A stretch of DNA of 64,000 bases from Rhynochetos jubatus (GCA_027574665.1 CM050654.1:25377722-25441721); one strand, 5' to 3'. Numbered from the stretch's first letter, positions 39,186-53,614 are shown. Made by a program: numbers and translations. Notes: generated by a model from the letters alone, not told the origin.

Positions 39186-42100
39186 GATTCCTTTTCTGGA
39201 GTATTTAATTCTTTCCAAGTTTCCTGCAAACAAATAACTGCTTTTGCAAATATACTGGTTTATCTAGAATTATTTAAATGTTGAACAAATGTTACTCAAT
39301 TAGATAGGAATTGCTTTCTGAAGTTCACCATGTTTTTCTAGCAAGTTATATTGTAGTTGTCTCATCACTTGTATATATTTTCCTATTCCCAGATGAATTG
39401 GATAGTATTTATAAACTGTTTCTGTTGTGACCCTAATTGATTTTTTTCTTGATGAAAATATGTATGCTTTTTGTTATGCAAACCTGTGTTAAGACCCCAA
39501 AATTTAGTCTCCCAGAATAGATTTCAATAAAAGGTTAATGAGAAATTAACACAGTGACATGAAGACAACCAGCCCCAAAGTGATATTTGTGGAAAATACT
39601 CATATTATTGTCCCCTACATAAGAAATACTAATTCTTACTGATTCTTGATTTTCCTGCAAATGAAGATTTAGAATCTGAAAGCACCAGCGAGATAACGCA
39701 AACACTTGTGAGGGATTTTCTTAATGCAGTAGCCCAAAGCATATTCTAGTGATCGAGTAGGTATTTATGAATTCTGATATAAAACTACTAATTCATTGGA
39801 GGAATGGGATTGTCAGGATTTTGACTTCAGCATCCAAACGATGTACTTGGAGGTGCTGTCTCCTATTATAGCTTCCAACTGAACAAACTCACTCTTTCTC
39901 TTCATTTTAACCCATTTGTACTGATCATTTCTAGTTTTCATCACCCTTCAGATGATTCTTTTGAGGGGGAAAAAAAAAAAAGGTCATAAATCTCCTTTCA
40001 AAACATCTGCATAAACTGCTTTCTCCCTTGACCACTTTACTGGAGAACAGATGCTTTCTAAACAGGACTAAAGCTTTATGAAAGGATTTTGAGAACGGCT
40101 GAGCTCACTTAACAGATAGATGTACCTATTTTATGAACCTTCCTTTTAGTCACATTTTAATCTGCTATTACCAATGTCATTGGTTAGACAACTATTGGTG
40201 TTAGCAGCTAGTAGGAATTCTAGAAAGGATTTTTGTGGAACTGGAATACATATGCTGAAAATGGCTTCTTTTTCTGCTTTATATATATGTATTTAATTTA
40301 TTTTTATCATTAGTCCCTCTTTTTCAATGAAGTAAGTAAAGCAGAATGATCCTGACTTCTCTTCGTATCTTTATAATATTTTCTTATAAAATCCTTCTTA
40401 GTGCTTCTTTATTTTTATAGTGTGATGGTTAGTGTAAGGAAGAGTTTATTTTTTGATTCTGTGGTTAGAAGGCTTCCTTTTGGAGATGAGAGAGGGAAGG
40501 TATGAGGAGGAGGGAAAGAAAGGAGACAGCAAAATAAAGGATGAAAATTCTCTCAGAACCCATTTTGGTATCTCTGGTAGTGTGAGGGTGGCTGTGAAGC
40601 AGAACATGGCACACTGGCACTTCAGATGTCATGCCAAAAGTTACATTAAGTTAAAACATTGCTGACTGAACACACATCTGCTTTATTTCAGATGTGTAGT
40701 GCACTTTGCTAACTGCTTCTTTCTCCTCTCTAGCTCCATCTGATGGAAGTAATTCATTACGTGAATTTCCAGATATGACAGTATCACAGTTTATGTTTAT
40801 CCATCTTGTCTGTTTTCTGAAAGTCATAAGCCAGACGACCTGTAGTTTTCAAAATATGTGTATATGCATGCATTAAAGTATAAATATTAAGGAAACCTTG
40901 TAATAACATAAGTAACAGCATGGACAAGTGACCAAAGCTTTATTAGATCTCTTTTTCAAGAAATTTTAAATAATAAGTAGTAAATGCTGTAGAGACCTGC
41001 ACTGCAATGAGAAACACAGCTATAGAGTGTCAGCAAACTGATTTCATTCTCCTGAAGTGGTTAAATATTGCAGAATATCTGTTCTTCTTTTCTACCTTTT
41101 TTTGTCACGCATTTTGATTTGTCACTTAAAAAGGGAAAGAGAACCTCTTGGTAGGATGCTAAACTGTAATTTAAAAGAAAATAGAGAAAAAAAGAAGGCA
41201 GCCAAGTGGCCCAGCTATCAGGTTCTCCTTCTCTGTTTTGAGTCTAGGACTTGGAGACTTTTTCTTTGCTTCAAAATTAGTTTTCTTCTCTGTTATAGAC
41301 TTTCGTTCTTCTGGTTTTAGTTCCTGCATGGAACTGTCCTCTGTTTGCATCAGTCAAAAAACCTATCAAAATTCCATGCCTGTGGTTATCCTATAAATTA
41401 TGTGGCAATATTGGAGGGAAAATGAATCAAAACCTGTGTAAATGCTGCTCTTTCTTTTGCTTTGCTGCAGAATATCTTGTGGCCTCTGGCTTAGAGAAAA
41501 ATTTGTGCCCAAGGCAGCAGCACCATGCTATGTCTCATGTGTGACAGCAAAAGCTGTTAGTTTTGTGGTTTGTTCAATTCAGAAAAGGACAGTGAAATTT
41601 CTTGAAGACAGCTTCTCTGCACAGAGCCTAGATCTCTCATACTTAACAGGTTTCCTAAATGAGTATCAGCAGATATTTAACTGGTGTTTATGAGAGGAAT
41701 GACCAGCTGGCTTATTGTCAGTGGACATATCCAGGTTGGCTATGCAAGTGAAGCCCCGAATGGGCCAGATGTTTTCCATCATAGCACACTCTCAAAGTGC
41801 TGATCGTATGCCTGAACAAACCCCACACATCAAGCAGTAATTGTGCCCTGATTTCTGTTCTAATGCACATTGCAGCATGAAATAAGTTACATTCCATCTT
41901 GTTGACACAGTGTACTTCAGCTGCTGGTGTGGCAAGTTGTTTCTTCACTGAAGCTGAACTAAGAAATGTCTGGCTTTATTTGACAGATTATCTTATTACT
42001 GTTTTCTTGGCAGTTCCTCACAATGGCACTTGTATGGCACCATGAGAAAGTGAATATCCAGGGCACTGAAAGTGCATTAACCAAACAAATCACAAACATA

Positions 42101-42740
42101 CATACACTCCCAAAAGTTATTTTGGGACCGAATTCAGGGACAATGTCCATCTCTTCAGTAGCAAACAGAGGGTTAACTTCATGTGACTACATTTAACCTC
42201 TCCAGTACTGGAAGAAACAGAGAAAACTGCCATAGGTCAGTTAAACTCCCTGGACTGTGATAAAAGGAGAGTCTACAGACATCCTCCTCAGACATAACCC
42301 CTTAGCCATGACCTCACCTACATGTACTTCTAGTCTAACTTGGGTTAGTTGATCTTGCTTTGTCAGTACCTTGTAGCTTAAATGTGTGGAAACAATCACT
42401 TGGCTAGTTTGCATGCCTCTCTTTTTCTGCCTTTGACCCCAAAATTTAGGTTCCTTTTTATATATCATTTCAGCTTCAAGAGCAGGGCCACAGAATACTC
42501 TATATCAGCTTAACATATGTAGCCTAAGAATTTAGGCACTCTTAGAAACTATCATTTGAGCCTCCTCATGATAAAGAAGCGCTGAGATTTCTACTTTCTG
42601 GGGAAATTTCTAGCTGTTCTCTATACTCCTTTATAAAAATGTCTCCTTTCCCCTTCTGCTTTTTGAATAAGTGGGTTTTTTTTGTGTAAAGTGAAATACA
42701 TCCTGTGTTTTATGTGTCTAAAGTACTGTTAGATTGGGTC
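39186..42740. other. Non-coding stretch
   Basis: No gene or clear repeat recognised. An A12 run lies at 39,970-39,981. Frames of 63-87 codons on both strands have no domain signs. Confidence 0.5.
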
Positions 42741-42744
42741 ATTG

Positions 42745-42800
42745 AGGAACTTGGATAGAGAACTTAGGCACAGGCATGCTTTGTGAGTCCCAAATAGATC
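42745..42800 (+). repeat. Possible old repeat scrap ('taggcacctaa' type)
   Basis: gaacttaggcacaggcatgctttgtgagtccc resembles the 'ttaggcacctaaatgcctttgtgaatccc' block of very old amniote repeats. A related piece, aatttaggcactcttaga, lies at about 42,529-42,546. The evidence is weak. Confidence 0.25.
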
Positions 42801-45800
42801 AGACAAGAGATGGATACTAAAAAACCATTCAGTTTAGCTAAATTATGGCCGTGTTGGTAATTTGTAATAGCAGAACTTTTAAAATATTGATGTAAAACAT
42901 AACGCTCTTTTGCCCTGTACTCTCTTAGATATGCTGGGGTTTTTTAATGAACTGGCCATGGTGTTATTTGCTTTAGTCTGTATTTTCATGTTTGTGATTT
43001 ACTGGAAAGGAGAAGCATTCGGGGCAACCGTTGGCCCCTTTCTTGGATTAACTTATTCCTGCTTCATTATTTCAGTTTTATAAAAGATACTGACAAGGTG
43101 GAGGTAAAGAATCTTTACACTTGTGTGTCATTTGTCTTGCACAAGTTCATATAGTTGTCTTCTGCGATGTACCTCTGATCTGCGGCTCATAATGTTGGAG
43201 TCCTGTAAACAAGATGCACTACAAGTCACTGATTTCTAAAGCATGTTAGAGAGCTGCGGAATCCCTCAGACATTAAGGGGAAAGTTACAAGCTTTGGCTT
43301 TCTCCTCTTGGTGATGGTTAGAACTGAATCATTACAATGGTAGTGTTCTAAGAAACTCTGTATACCTGTTGGGAGCTGGGTTTTTTTGACTATAAGGTCA
43401 AAATGTATTGCTAAAAGGGCTAGAAAGTAGCTGATACTTCTACTGAAGTAGTTAGAAACAGACTGGGGCACCTGACCTTGCTAGCTTTACAGTACCTGGA
43501 GAAATTGTCTCCATTTTCTATTTGCACAGCCCTTCTTCCATGGCTGCTGGTAAGAGGGTAAGAAAGATGCAAACGGAGATGGTCCTCCCTTCTGCAGTAA
43601 CTGCTGCCATCCTGGTAACTGCAGGAGCAGTAAGTCCATCTTTGCAGAGCTCTCTTCCTTTTGGCTCTTCTTTATTTTCACTAAGGGTTTCTATAGGCCC
43701 AGGTCTAATACAGCCCGTATTAGAACCCTAAGGTTTCTTAGGGGGTGGAGAGTGGGGACTACATGGCTTAAGGACCCTGAGGTGGGATTTCATATCCCAG
43801 AAAACTGGAGGGGATCCTAGTTCAAGGTATAGTGAGAAAGTGAAAGAATGTCTGACAGAGAACTTAACCTCTATTGAAATATTTCAACCCATCTGCTATG
43901 TAATCTCAGCTCTCATCACTGCCCCAAAGTACTGTTCTTCTCTCATTCCCTCACCCAGATTCCACCACCTGCTTACATATCTTCTCCTAAAGGGTGCAGA
44001 AGCCTGAATCCAACTGGTGCAGAAGTTCCAGCCTGAGCAGTCTACACACATGGATCAGATTTCTGGATCAAGGCCTAAGGCTGAAACTGCAGCCAAATAT
44101 TTCCTGCTTTACGTGAGACGCCACAGTGCATGGCTGTGTCCTGGAACGGTGCATTAACTTTGCAATATTGCAAATCATGTTTCTCTTTAAAAACTAATTT
44201 TCTCGTATGAAATATCCATTGAAAATAGTACCAGCTTTTGATTGATTGTGGTAGAGAATGGATGGTAGTAATCCTGTTCGGCTTTGTGTTCTGCATTTTA
44301 CGCTGGGAAAAATGTAAGAGAGACTCTTACGGTTTCCTTTACTACTATTTTTCAGATGGTATTTCTGTGTTGGTGAACTCTGAACAACCACTGCAATCCA
44401 GAAGTGGGCTATTCCATTTTACTACGTACAGCAAGTGCACTGCTCACACTGGGATTCAGGCAATTTTCCTGAATTTGTATAAAATAGCTAGGGAAATTTT
44501 GTGTGCTAAGGACACTGAAGGAATCCTTACTGCATTCAAGAACTGGCTATATAAGAGCTTTTCATTGTGTACAGTGGTTTCAAACTACCTTTAAATCTTG
44601 GCGATCCTTTATGTTAGTCCACACATTTTATTTTGCTTTATAAAATTGTTGTATGCCAAAGCAATATCTCTTGTCTGCTTGAGATACTCTAACTATTAAA
44701 AAAACAACTTTGCATATTAAGTTATTCGGGCTACTAGAGCCCAGAATTTCTTTTTCTCTCTGAGGTTGAGTAAAAAGAAGTGTGGGCTTTCTAGACAGCG
44801 AAAAATAGGCTGGAGAACAATGTGAGGGAGGTTCAGGCTCCGCCGCCCTCTTCTGTTATCATTATGTAGGTAGGCCTTCTGAGAGAGGAGTTAGGGCTTT
44901 GGAAATAGTGGCTGGTGGAGCCAACCACTCCGAAAGATATTTTTAATCCAGTACAGCCAAATCTGCAGTGACCTACTGAGGTAATTTTGCATATCAAGAG
45001 AAAGACTGTTTAGAGAAACTAAGGAGATGGAAATGAAAGATAAGCAAACCATAGCCATTTGCGATTTTCAAACCTTTTCCCTTAAATAACCTTACAGGAA
45101 ATTTTTCGTGTAAGTATGGTTACTTATGGGATTACCCTCATACGAGAAAGAAGTCAGTAGTCAGCTACCTCATCAAAAAGCCCCAGTGATGTAAAGTTCA
45201 AGAAGCTTTTCCCAGATATCCTGCACTGGAAATATATTTGGACTTGTAAAAATCTCCATAATTACCTACCATGTCAGAAACAATTGGTATTTGTTTGTCA
45301 GTTGCAAAGGATCAGCTTTACGTTCCTTCTGTGTTTAAATATCTGTGCTAATGCCATAGCCAGTCATTACTGGTTTATTGCTATTTGGTTTGTTACGTTA
45401 TCCAGCGTGTTTGAACACCACCATCCTAGGCTTTTAATCAAAGAGTCTGTCTCTCTGTAATGATCTGAGAACTGATGAAATACTGTCTGGAAATACCAAG
45501 TTACTTAATCTTTGAGAATAGAGCGCAGATTTATTATTTTTTTTCCAAAGTAAAGCACTAAAATGAAGCAATCCACACTGTAAATTATTGTGGTATTGGT
45601 TCTGGCAAGGAAGGGACAGTACATTTATTTATAAACTAAATTAATTTTCTGATTTAATATTTGCTTTTGTTGAAATGAAAATGATTTGAGAAAAAAAAGG
45701 GATTTTAGGATTTATTAAATTCAAAAATACAATTACTGTAACATGATAATTATCTTCTTTAAATCTGGAAATATATATATAGAACAATCATTTTTTTACA

Positions 45801-48800
45801 TACTTCAAATTGTTAAGTAATATAAAATGGGGTAATAAGCATAGCAAAACATATTTTTCAGGAGTAATCAAATTGAGAATCATTACAATTATAATTCTAG
45901 TGACTAAGGGTTTGGTGTACTATATTATTCAAATTATTTAATTGCAGCAAAGTTTCAAGAGTAGATTTAGTGGTTCTAACTATTCTTTTATATAATCATG
46001 CAGTAAAAAGTAGTTATCAAGGTAGCTCAGAAAACTTTACAACTGTTTTCTAGAATTAAAACTGAGGGTACTTGAGCACTTTGAGTACAAGTTCGGTGTT
46101 TTACAGTTATCAGCCCAAACTTATGAGTGAGGTTGTTCCACTAATAAAAAGCTAACTTTCCTGACCTTTTCCCACTTGAAAAAAAGGGAAAAGGAAATAC
46201 CCCAGAGACTAGAAAGGAAGGCTGTAGCTGTGAGGATTTCTTCCTAAAGTTCCCAGTCTGGCCTCTAAACAAACCTAAAGCAAGGCTAGTTCCAGGAACA
46301 GCAGATAACTGCAAACTCTTTGTGAATCAAAAGCTGCTGGGTTAGTACAGTTATACTCTCAAACAAAGCACTTTGTTCACCCCATCATAGCAGGTAGTAA
46401 CGCTTGGTTTGTTTATGGAATCTAAAACTCTGTGGGTTTGGACACTGGTAAAGTCAAACTTAAAATTGTGCTTGAGTTAGGATCAAATTAGGATCACTAT
46501 CCTTTCATGAATGTACATCTTTAAATAGATTTCACATTCCTGTGGCTAGATTCCCCAGACTAAATGAGCTGCCCTTGGCAAAGGACTGGAAAATGGAAGA
46601 GGAAGTGAAGGCTTTAAAGTGTTTGTGGTTCCCCCCTCTCCAAGCTGGCAGACAGTAAATCTGGTTCCAATTCAGTGTGCTCAGATGCCCCTGGCCTCCA
46701 GGAGCTAATCTGGCAGCCAGCAACTGATGCAGGCAAAAAGGCAAGAGCTACTTGCTTTTCCATGTGAGAATGGGGCATGAGAGAGAAGATCCTGGCCATC
46801 TGCCTAAAGCTATCTAGTTCTCTAAAGGAACAGGACATTAAGAATCTATTTGTATGCAGAGAGTGGATTAATACTACCATTAGGAAAACTATCTTACTGT
46901 AAACGGAACACAATTTTATGTCCGGTTTATGAAGAAATTTGGAGGGACAGAGGATCAACAGGAGGTTTTGGAAAGGAATAAATCAGACGTGAGGATGCTG
47001 GACACTGATTAAAAGTGGTGTTAATGGTATGAGTTGTGTAGTTGACAATAAATTACGTTCTTATAACAATGTGCAAGGACCGTTCATATTTGACAGATGA
47101 GTGACTATAATGTACTTCATTTTGAAGGTTGATTTCTAGGAGTATCTAAGAGGACAGACATTTAAACATACTGAAAATGACGACTCCAAAAGTTAGTGAA
47201 AGCTTTCATCTTGTGAACCTATGAACAGCAGGGCCCCATGGTCTGAAGTTTGAAATGAAGTGGCATCACACCTAAAAATCTCACCCTTAGCCTACCTTCC
47301 TCAGTGTCTCTGTCTATGCAATGAATATTTTTATGTAGTTATATGCTTCTATATGGTTTGAATATACTTTCAGTTGTATTTGAAGATACTTCAGATACAT
47401 GCAGAAAAGGAAAAAAAAAAGAGTGATAAGTATAAGATAACAACTGCGTACAGTTGTTTTTAACCTCCACCTGCAAAGATGACAAAAATTGCGTAGTCTG
47501 TTGTGCACAAACTGTAACCAACACATTAGTGCAGTGTTTATTGTCCAAATCTGGGTGAAGAATCTTACCATGAAGTCTAACCCCATTTGTCTGAAGAGGG
47601 AAAAAAGAATTAGACACAGCCTAACAGGCTACCCACTGATGTAAGGAAACTGAAACAAACTGTGTAAATGCTTTTCAATGGAAATTAGTGAATACATGGA
47701 CACAGAAGTTTATGAATATTTTGGAACATATATCTCCATGTAAGTAAAAAGCCAACTAAATGAAAAAGGCAGGTAAGAAATAATGTTTGAATTTAATAAG
47801 AAAATGAATGCTCTTGTCAGAGCCACAATTCCTTCATCCTTCACAGGCAGAATATAGACACAGAAAAACAATCTTGAAGCAAACAAGGTAGCTTCAGTAA
47901 GATTCATAGTCTCCCTCACACTTTTTTTCCCTTAAACTAGATTTATTCTTGGATTTATCTTTCCAAGGGCTTTTAAAATGTTTGATCCATGATTTGAAAA
48001 CACAGAAGAGTCAATAACTAAGTAAATGTCTTCTTATGGCACATATAATTTTTCTTGAAGGTTAAAGCCAACAACACTATGATTTGTAAGTTAAATTCTT
48101 TGCTATTTTTGCTATATTTCTTATTTATTAGCTAGATTTTCAACAGCAATGACCAAGGGATTTTAAAAATGGAGGTATGAGCACATAAAACTAGAAATAA
48201 AAGGCAACTTCTTTTTAAAGAAATCCTTCAAAACATATTTTTTTTAAATTTAGGGTACCAAGTTCCTACATTTCATTCATCAGTGCAGAAAGGTTAACCA
48301 AATGTTGCAGACAGGCCATTACAAAATGTTTTCCTCCCTCCACAAGGGTGATTTTTTTGCACCATGCAGTGCACTGTGCAATGTTCTGTTGCGATGCAGA
48401 CTGTGGCTGTGGGGCCTCTCGTTAAGTGGGAGATCAAGATAATTCTTCCTAGTTCTCTGATGATTTGGTCAAGGAGGATCTGTTCCTGCCAAACTAGAGA
48501 TGGCCACTGCTCAAACTCTTTCCCACAAATCAAAAAATATATGGACTTTTTTATGTATTTGTGTTGTACAGCAAGTGATTTTTCTGCCGAATTCTGCCAG
48601 TCTTTCCTCTTTGGTGATTATGTATTTCAGCTCACATCCTTTTACCCAGTGATCTCGGTTTAATCCAATTCAACTACCATCCATAACGTGCTTAGCATTT
48701 ACATGCATCCTTTTCCATCCTGGTAGTTATGAACATGTGGTCATAGAGAGGAACCTACAGGTTTTGGGCCTCTGCCCCGAGCAGTTTAACTGGCAGAGTC

Positions 48801-51639
48801 CCCACAGACTGTAGATAAAGAGAGCTGAGTGCATAGGGTGGCTGTGACTTCTCCTCTTGCAGTGCTGGCTGATACACCTCTGGACTGCACACAGAGCAGT
48901 GACATGCCTTTGTGAATAACTGCTTACTGTTATTTCCAAAACATGCTTGGGTCCCATTAACACCACCTAAACTCTTATTTTTTTAAAACAATTAAGTTGA
49001 TGGTATCAGAGAAAGGAACACAAAGCCTCTCAAACCACAACCTTTTCTGTGTTCCTTTAATATGGAGTTTACTAAAGCCATTTCATCAAATCAAACTTCT
49101 AAAATAGAATTGTCAGGTTTTTATGCCAACATTGACTCTAAAATTAATTTTCATAGTTGAATCACACATCTCAAAAGAAACTGGAAGCGATGGAAACAGT
49201 GCTACAAAACCAGTGGGGTTTGCGAGTCTCATTTCACTATATATTGTATAAATTTGTTCTCTCCACGTTCAAACCCCACAGCGGAGTTTAAGCTCCGCCA
49301 GCATAAATCAGTATTGTTCCGTTAGCTTCATCAGAGATACAGTGCCTTACTCCCATTCAGCCTCACATCTGAGAAGCTTTAGATAATGCGCTAATGTAAG
49401 TCACTTAGGTCCTTCAAGAGTTTTGTTGTTAACTGATGGCCACCTTTCATTCCTGCTTCAGACTACAGTTATTGTCAAAATTCACAAAATACTGGCATGG
49501 GTGGATGAAATGGTCCAGTCACATCCCTCATTGTTAGTTGCATTTTATAGAGATGCATGATGCCTAGTCTGTAGTATCCCCACCTTTATCTAGGTACCTA
49601 CTTTACTTCCTGGTTCATAAAAGATCATGAAAATCCTTCCCTAAGAAAGGAAAGATGTTGCATTTATTTTATGACTTGCAGCTTTGATGCAGACCTGGGA
49701 GACTCATTAGTTGAAATGAATTCATAAGTTTTGGAAAGTTTTCTTGTCATTTCAGTCAGATTAGACAAGATTCTAACATCAAAGCAGGGCTATGAATATG
49801 TATTTTTCCCAGATTTCTGTAACTGTTTAGACTGAAGGGTCTCTCATACAAACTCCAGTTCATAATTCAACTTGGTAGTGGTTTCTACTATTATCAAATG
49901 CTTTTAGCATAAACACAAATGTGTCATTCCATTCAGTTTACTTTAACTTTTGTTAATCTGAAAGACTTCCTTAAATTTTATTTATATTTCAGATTAGTAA
50001 AATTAGATGTTTATTTGCTTGAATGAATTAATGACTACTTTATTTGCTGAAATCAAAGCAACAACCCTGGCTTTCCACGCATTAGGTCTAAAAGTCTTGA
50101 AAGTATTTAACAGCATCACCATCGCTGCAATTTGCAAAGTCATGTGAGGAAAGTACTGAGTTTAGGGGATGAAAGTAATGGAAATTTTAGTAGCAATTAG
50201 TGAATTTTCTGTCTTGAATGGGTTTAGATAATGTATCTTAGACAATTGCCGATGGAGGCACTATGCTATACTGTTATGTTCCTTCAAACAGCAAGTAAAC
50301 AGCTCAGATGTGTCATATGTTTCGATGATTTTGTCCTTAAAAAAGTTGATAGGATATGTAACTTTCCTAGGTGCTAATCCTAAAAACGTGAAGCAAGCAT
50401 CCATTCCTCTCCTTGGCTTTGTGATAAGTTGTCAAAATCATGTATTTGAAGTTCTTAGAGAGAAAGGGCATAAAAAGGTGTACACATGCTTTGAAAACCT
50501 GGCCCAAGTGATTCTGTTTTTGTCTCTTTGCCAAAGAATGCTAGCTATTTTCAAAGGCTATTTACAAGTCAGAGGAAGTTCCCACCAGATTAGAACCATT
50601 TTAAGGAAAGTTAAAACTTGGGCCAAACTATTCCACAGCACAGAATCTTTTTAATCTGCACATACAGTTCTTGCATCTATAAAAAGAGTTATTATTTGAT
50701 AAGGAAACCAAATGCATTGAACCTGCATAGTAGTAACATGTCTTTGTCAAAGGCTGTTGTTACAGTCCCTGTGGTTGGTAATGTAAACAAAGTGCTGTAG
50801 GTCTGTTTGGATGAAAGATTGGTCAAATAACTATCCTTCTGTTGGATAGCAGCAAATGCTTTGGAGAGCAGTTGTAAAGATTCTGGTATCATTTTACTGG
50901 GACCTGAGAAATGAAATGAAATGAACTGGCTAAATAAACAACGAGTAAATTTGACCTACCTTTAGTCTTAGGCAAAATGTTACACAGTGTAACTTTATTA
51001 ATCTGACTCTAACTTTAATTCTTTGTTCTCTGCTCGCTCTTCCCCTATGGTAAAGAAACACAGTCTCTGATTCATAAAACAAGATGAAAAAACAAACTGG
51101 AGACATGTTTATGTAACTTACTGAGTGCTTGAAGCTATACTAATTTAGAAGAAGATACAGTCCTTGTCCCCACAGAACAACTTCTAGTAAGGATGTTGAA
51201 CATGTCTTGAATGTATGACATGAGAAAAAAGAGTAATTCCAAAGATTAATAGAATTTCTTAAATAAATTGTATACTCTAGCCACCAAAAAATCAACTACT
51301 TTTGCTTATATCTGATAAATAAAATTTTAACTATAGTAGGATGCGCAAGAAAAATAAACAAAAGCACACTGAAATGTGTATATATATAAAAATACTGTAT
51401 TGGGAAAGTGCAAACCACAATTTTTGACCCAAGTCAATGAAAGGAATAAACAAATTCCTGGGAGATATATGGGGCCCAAGAGCATGGGCTACTCAGAGTC
51501 TGTAGATGTCTTCTCAAGCATTTTAATTTGAGCACCTTGAAACCAAAGCATTCATCATTACTATGCATTCTTGAGTATTCTCCTCGCTTTAGAAAGTCTG
51601 GTGGTTCTTGATCATCACAGAAGTCTAGTGCACAAAACC
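42801..51639. other. Non-coding stretch
   Basis: Nothing gene-like recognised. The largest frames are 118 codons (44,238-44,594 plus), 114 codons (46,614-46,958 minus) and 114 codons (50,310-50,654 plus). None has a visible domain, signal peptide or splice context that would support it. Small inverted repeats occur at 43,704-43,724 and 49,213-49,279 (listed in the findings). 45,540-46,000 is strongly AT-rich. Confidence 0.5.
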
Positions 51640-52570
51640 TATTAGCACTCCAGAATTGAATCCTGTTTTACGTTGGAGTAATTTCAATTCTGCATTTAAA
51701 AAGCATAGTGAAAGCTCATCCTTCGGTTAAATGTTAACAAATGACACAAAATGATGAAACTTTATGGTAAGGATGAGAAGAAGTGTATGTTAGTGTTCAA
51801 AGGATTTTCTGCAAAAGCCATCATTAAGTGAATTCTGAATGTTGCAAAATTGTTACTTTACAAGACTTTCTGAAAACTAAAATCTTGAAAGTGGTTGGTA
51901 AGAAAATTGTGTTCTGTTGTTTCTCTCACCACTCATTAACATACTCACCATCGCACAGCTAGATAGATACACTGAATATTTATCCATCACTTTCTTTTTC
52001 ATCTTTGTGCTTTTATCTAATGGTTCAATTGCCATCATTTGATGTAAATGGCAAAGGGCTTCCCCTGCTTTTGAAAGTTTGTGAATGATAATTTTATTCC
52101 ACTGGGATTCTGTGTTCAGAACTGATCTTAACTGAGGAAAAATACTGAATTCCATACCAATGCAAATTCAAGCCTGCAAATTAGTGATTAAGCAGTGGAA
52201 GTCTATTTATAGTCTATACAAGATCACTGGAAAAAGTTCAGTTTCAGGAAAGTATACTTTTCTGAGAAAGCTGCCTCAAATGCTAATTTTTGTAGGTTTT
52301 TTAAATATATAAAAAGGTCATCACTTTTTAATTAAAATTGGGCAGAGAGAATGATAACCTAGGTTTATTGTTTTGTTAATTTCTTGAGCTGTGCAAATGC
52401 ACACAGTAGAAAATTTTCAATATAATCCTTCAAGTCTGAAATATAAAATATATCTTTAAAACAGGCACATTGTGGGTCCCATGGTTCGTATGTTTTAGGC
52501 AAAATTCTGATTGCAATTCTATTTACATCAGTGTAGTGACACCATTGTAGGCTGGGGTTGAAGACCTTCA
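51640..52570. repeat. Two possible old repeat scraps
   Basis: At 52,499-52,555 the stretch aaaattctgattgcaattct then atttacatcagtgtagtgac, followed by accattgtaggctggggttg, resembles the old amniote repeat 'aattctgatcgcaattccacttacatcagtgtaagtgactccattgacttcagtggggtt'; the order agrees well. At about 51,655-51,690 gttttacgttggagtaatttc resembles the 'gatttacactggagtaactcc' part of the same kind of repeat. The DNA between them is unremarkable. The family name is not certain. Confidence 0.4.
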
Positions 52571-53029
52571 GGCTGTGTTGTCTCTACTGGGCTTAGAACA
52601 AACCTGAGCAGCTCTGACAGAGCAATCCCTGCTGCCTGCTCTCCTCTGGAAACATTCCCCAGGTGTTTAATACATCTTCCTCTCTCTTGCAATCCAAAGA
52701 GGGCCTGCTCTGTACCCGTTTCAACCACACTAGTCTAATAGGCTCATACTCCATCACAAATCAAGATGCGCAACGGAGACTTGAATGTGGCAGGAAAAGC
52801 TGGCCCTTGCAACAAGTGCGTGGCGACACGTTAAAAAGTTCTTGCCAGCATATTGTCTGTATTGCTCTGGGCAGCCATTCCAGAACGAGTCATTTGTATA
52901 TAGGTGTACCTGTATATCTCTATGTACATATCCGTATGGATAACTTCTGATTACTGACATTTACATTTGTGGAATCTTTGTATTTTTCATATCCTATCTT
53001 ATTTTACCTGATTCTGTGGTAAAGCTCAA

Positions 53030-53185
53030 TCGAAGTAATGTGTTTGTCATTTTGCCACCGAGGCTCACTGTCTGGCTCATCTCTGTGGAAGTACGTTCCA
53101 CAGTCACGAGGAATTGTTACGCAAGTTCTGATTCCCCCGCTTCCCGTTCTGAGAACAACGTTCTCACACTGTCAGTAATCACGCG
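53030..53185. promoter_or_regulatory. Small CpG and palindrome cluster
   Basis: About ten CpG dinucleotides fall within 155 bp (tcgaa, ccgag, acgtt, acgag, acgca, ccgct, ccgtt, acgtt, acgcg), against a background with very few. In the same stretch are ctgtggaa-gtacg-ttccacag (53,083-53,103, 8-bp arms) and gagaac-aac-gttctc (53,151-53,165). It is too short to be a standard CpG island. A young insertion not yet CpG-decayed, an unmethylated regulatory site or chance could all explain it. Confidence 0.3.
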
Positions 53186-53595
53186 TAACCACCTCAGTGC
53201 TGTTTTTCTCCCCTGTTATAAACAGAAGGACTACCTGCTCCAAGATGCACTGTTTCAGAAGTCACCATTCTTTACACTAATGAAAGCAGTTGTTTCAAAG
53301 TTGCTTTCCCCACTCAAAACATCCTCCAGAGAAATGGAGACTAATAAGCCCAGAAACCCACTTGAACCACAACAAATGGTGAACATAGCAATCTAGAACA
53401 CCAGGGATCACAAGTCCTGTCTTTCTTTCTTATGCTGCTAACTTATTCTTTAGTAGTTACAAAGAAAGTTGCCTGAAAAAAAGGAGCCTTATGTGGCCAT
53501 TTGCAAAAAGAACAATACCTGCTTCTGCCTTATCGTAGGAGTTCCAAAGTGTATCCCTTAAAATACTGTATATGTTGTGCAAATACTGAGCATAT

Positions 53596-53614
53596 ACTCC
53601 CACTGAGTGGGAGT
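53596..53614. repeat. 19-bp odd palindrome
   Basis: actcccact-g-agtgggagt is a perfect 9-bp inverted repeat around one central base. No further structure is visible. Confidence 0.8.

Noticed and set aside
48294-48533. 79-codon minus-strand frame with several C and H residues, briefly considered as a zinc-finger remnant
   Set aside because: The C and H spacing does not fit C2H2 or other finger patterns.
53146-53165. Glucocorticoid-type response element
   Set aside because: The half-sites are spaced too closely for the AGAACA-nnn-TGTTCT pattern.
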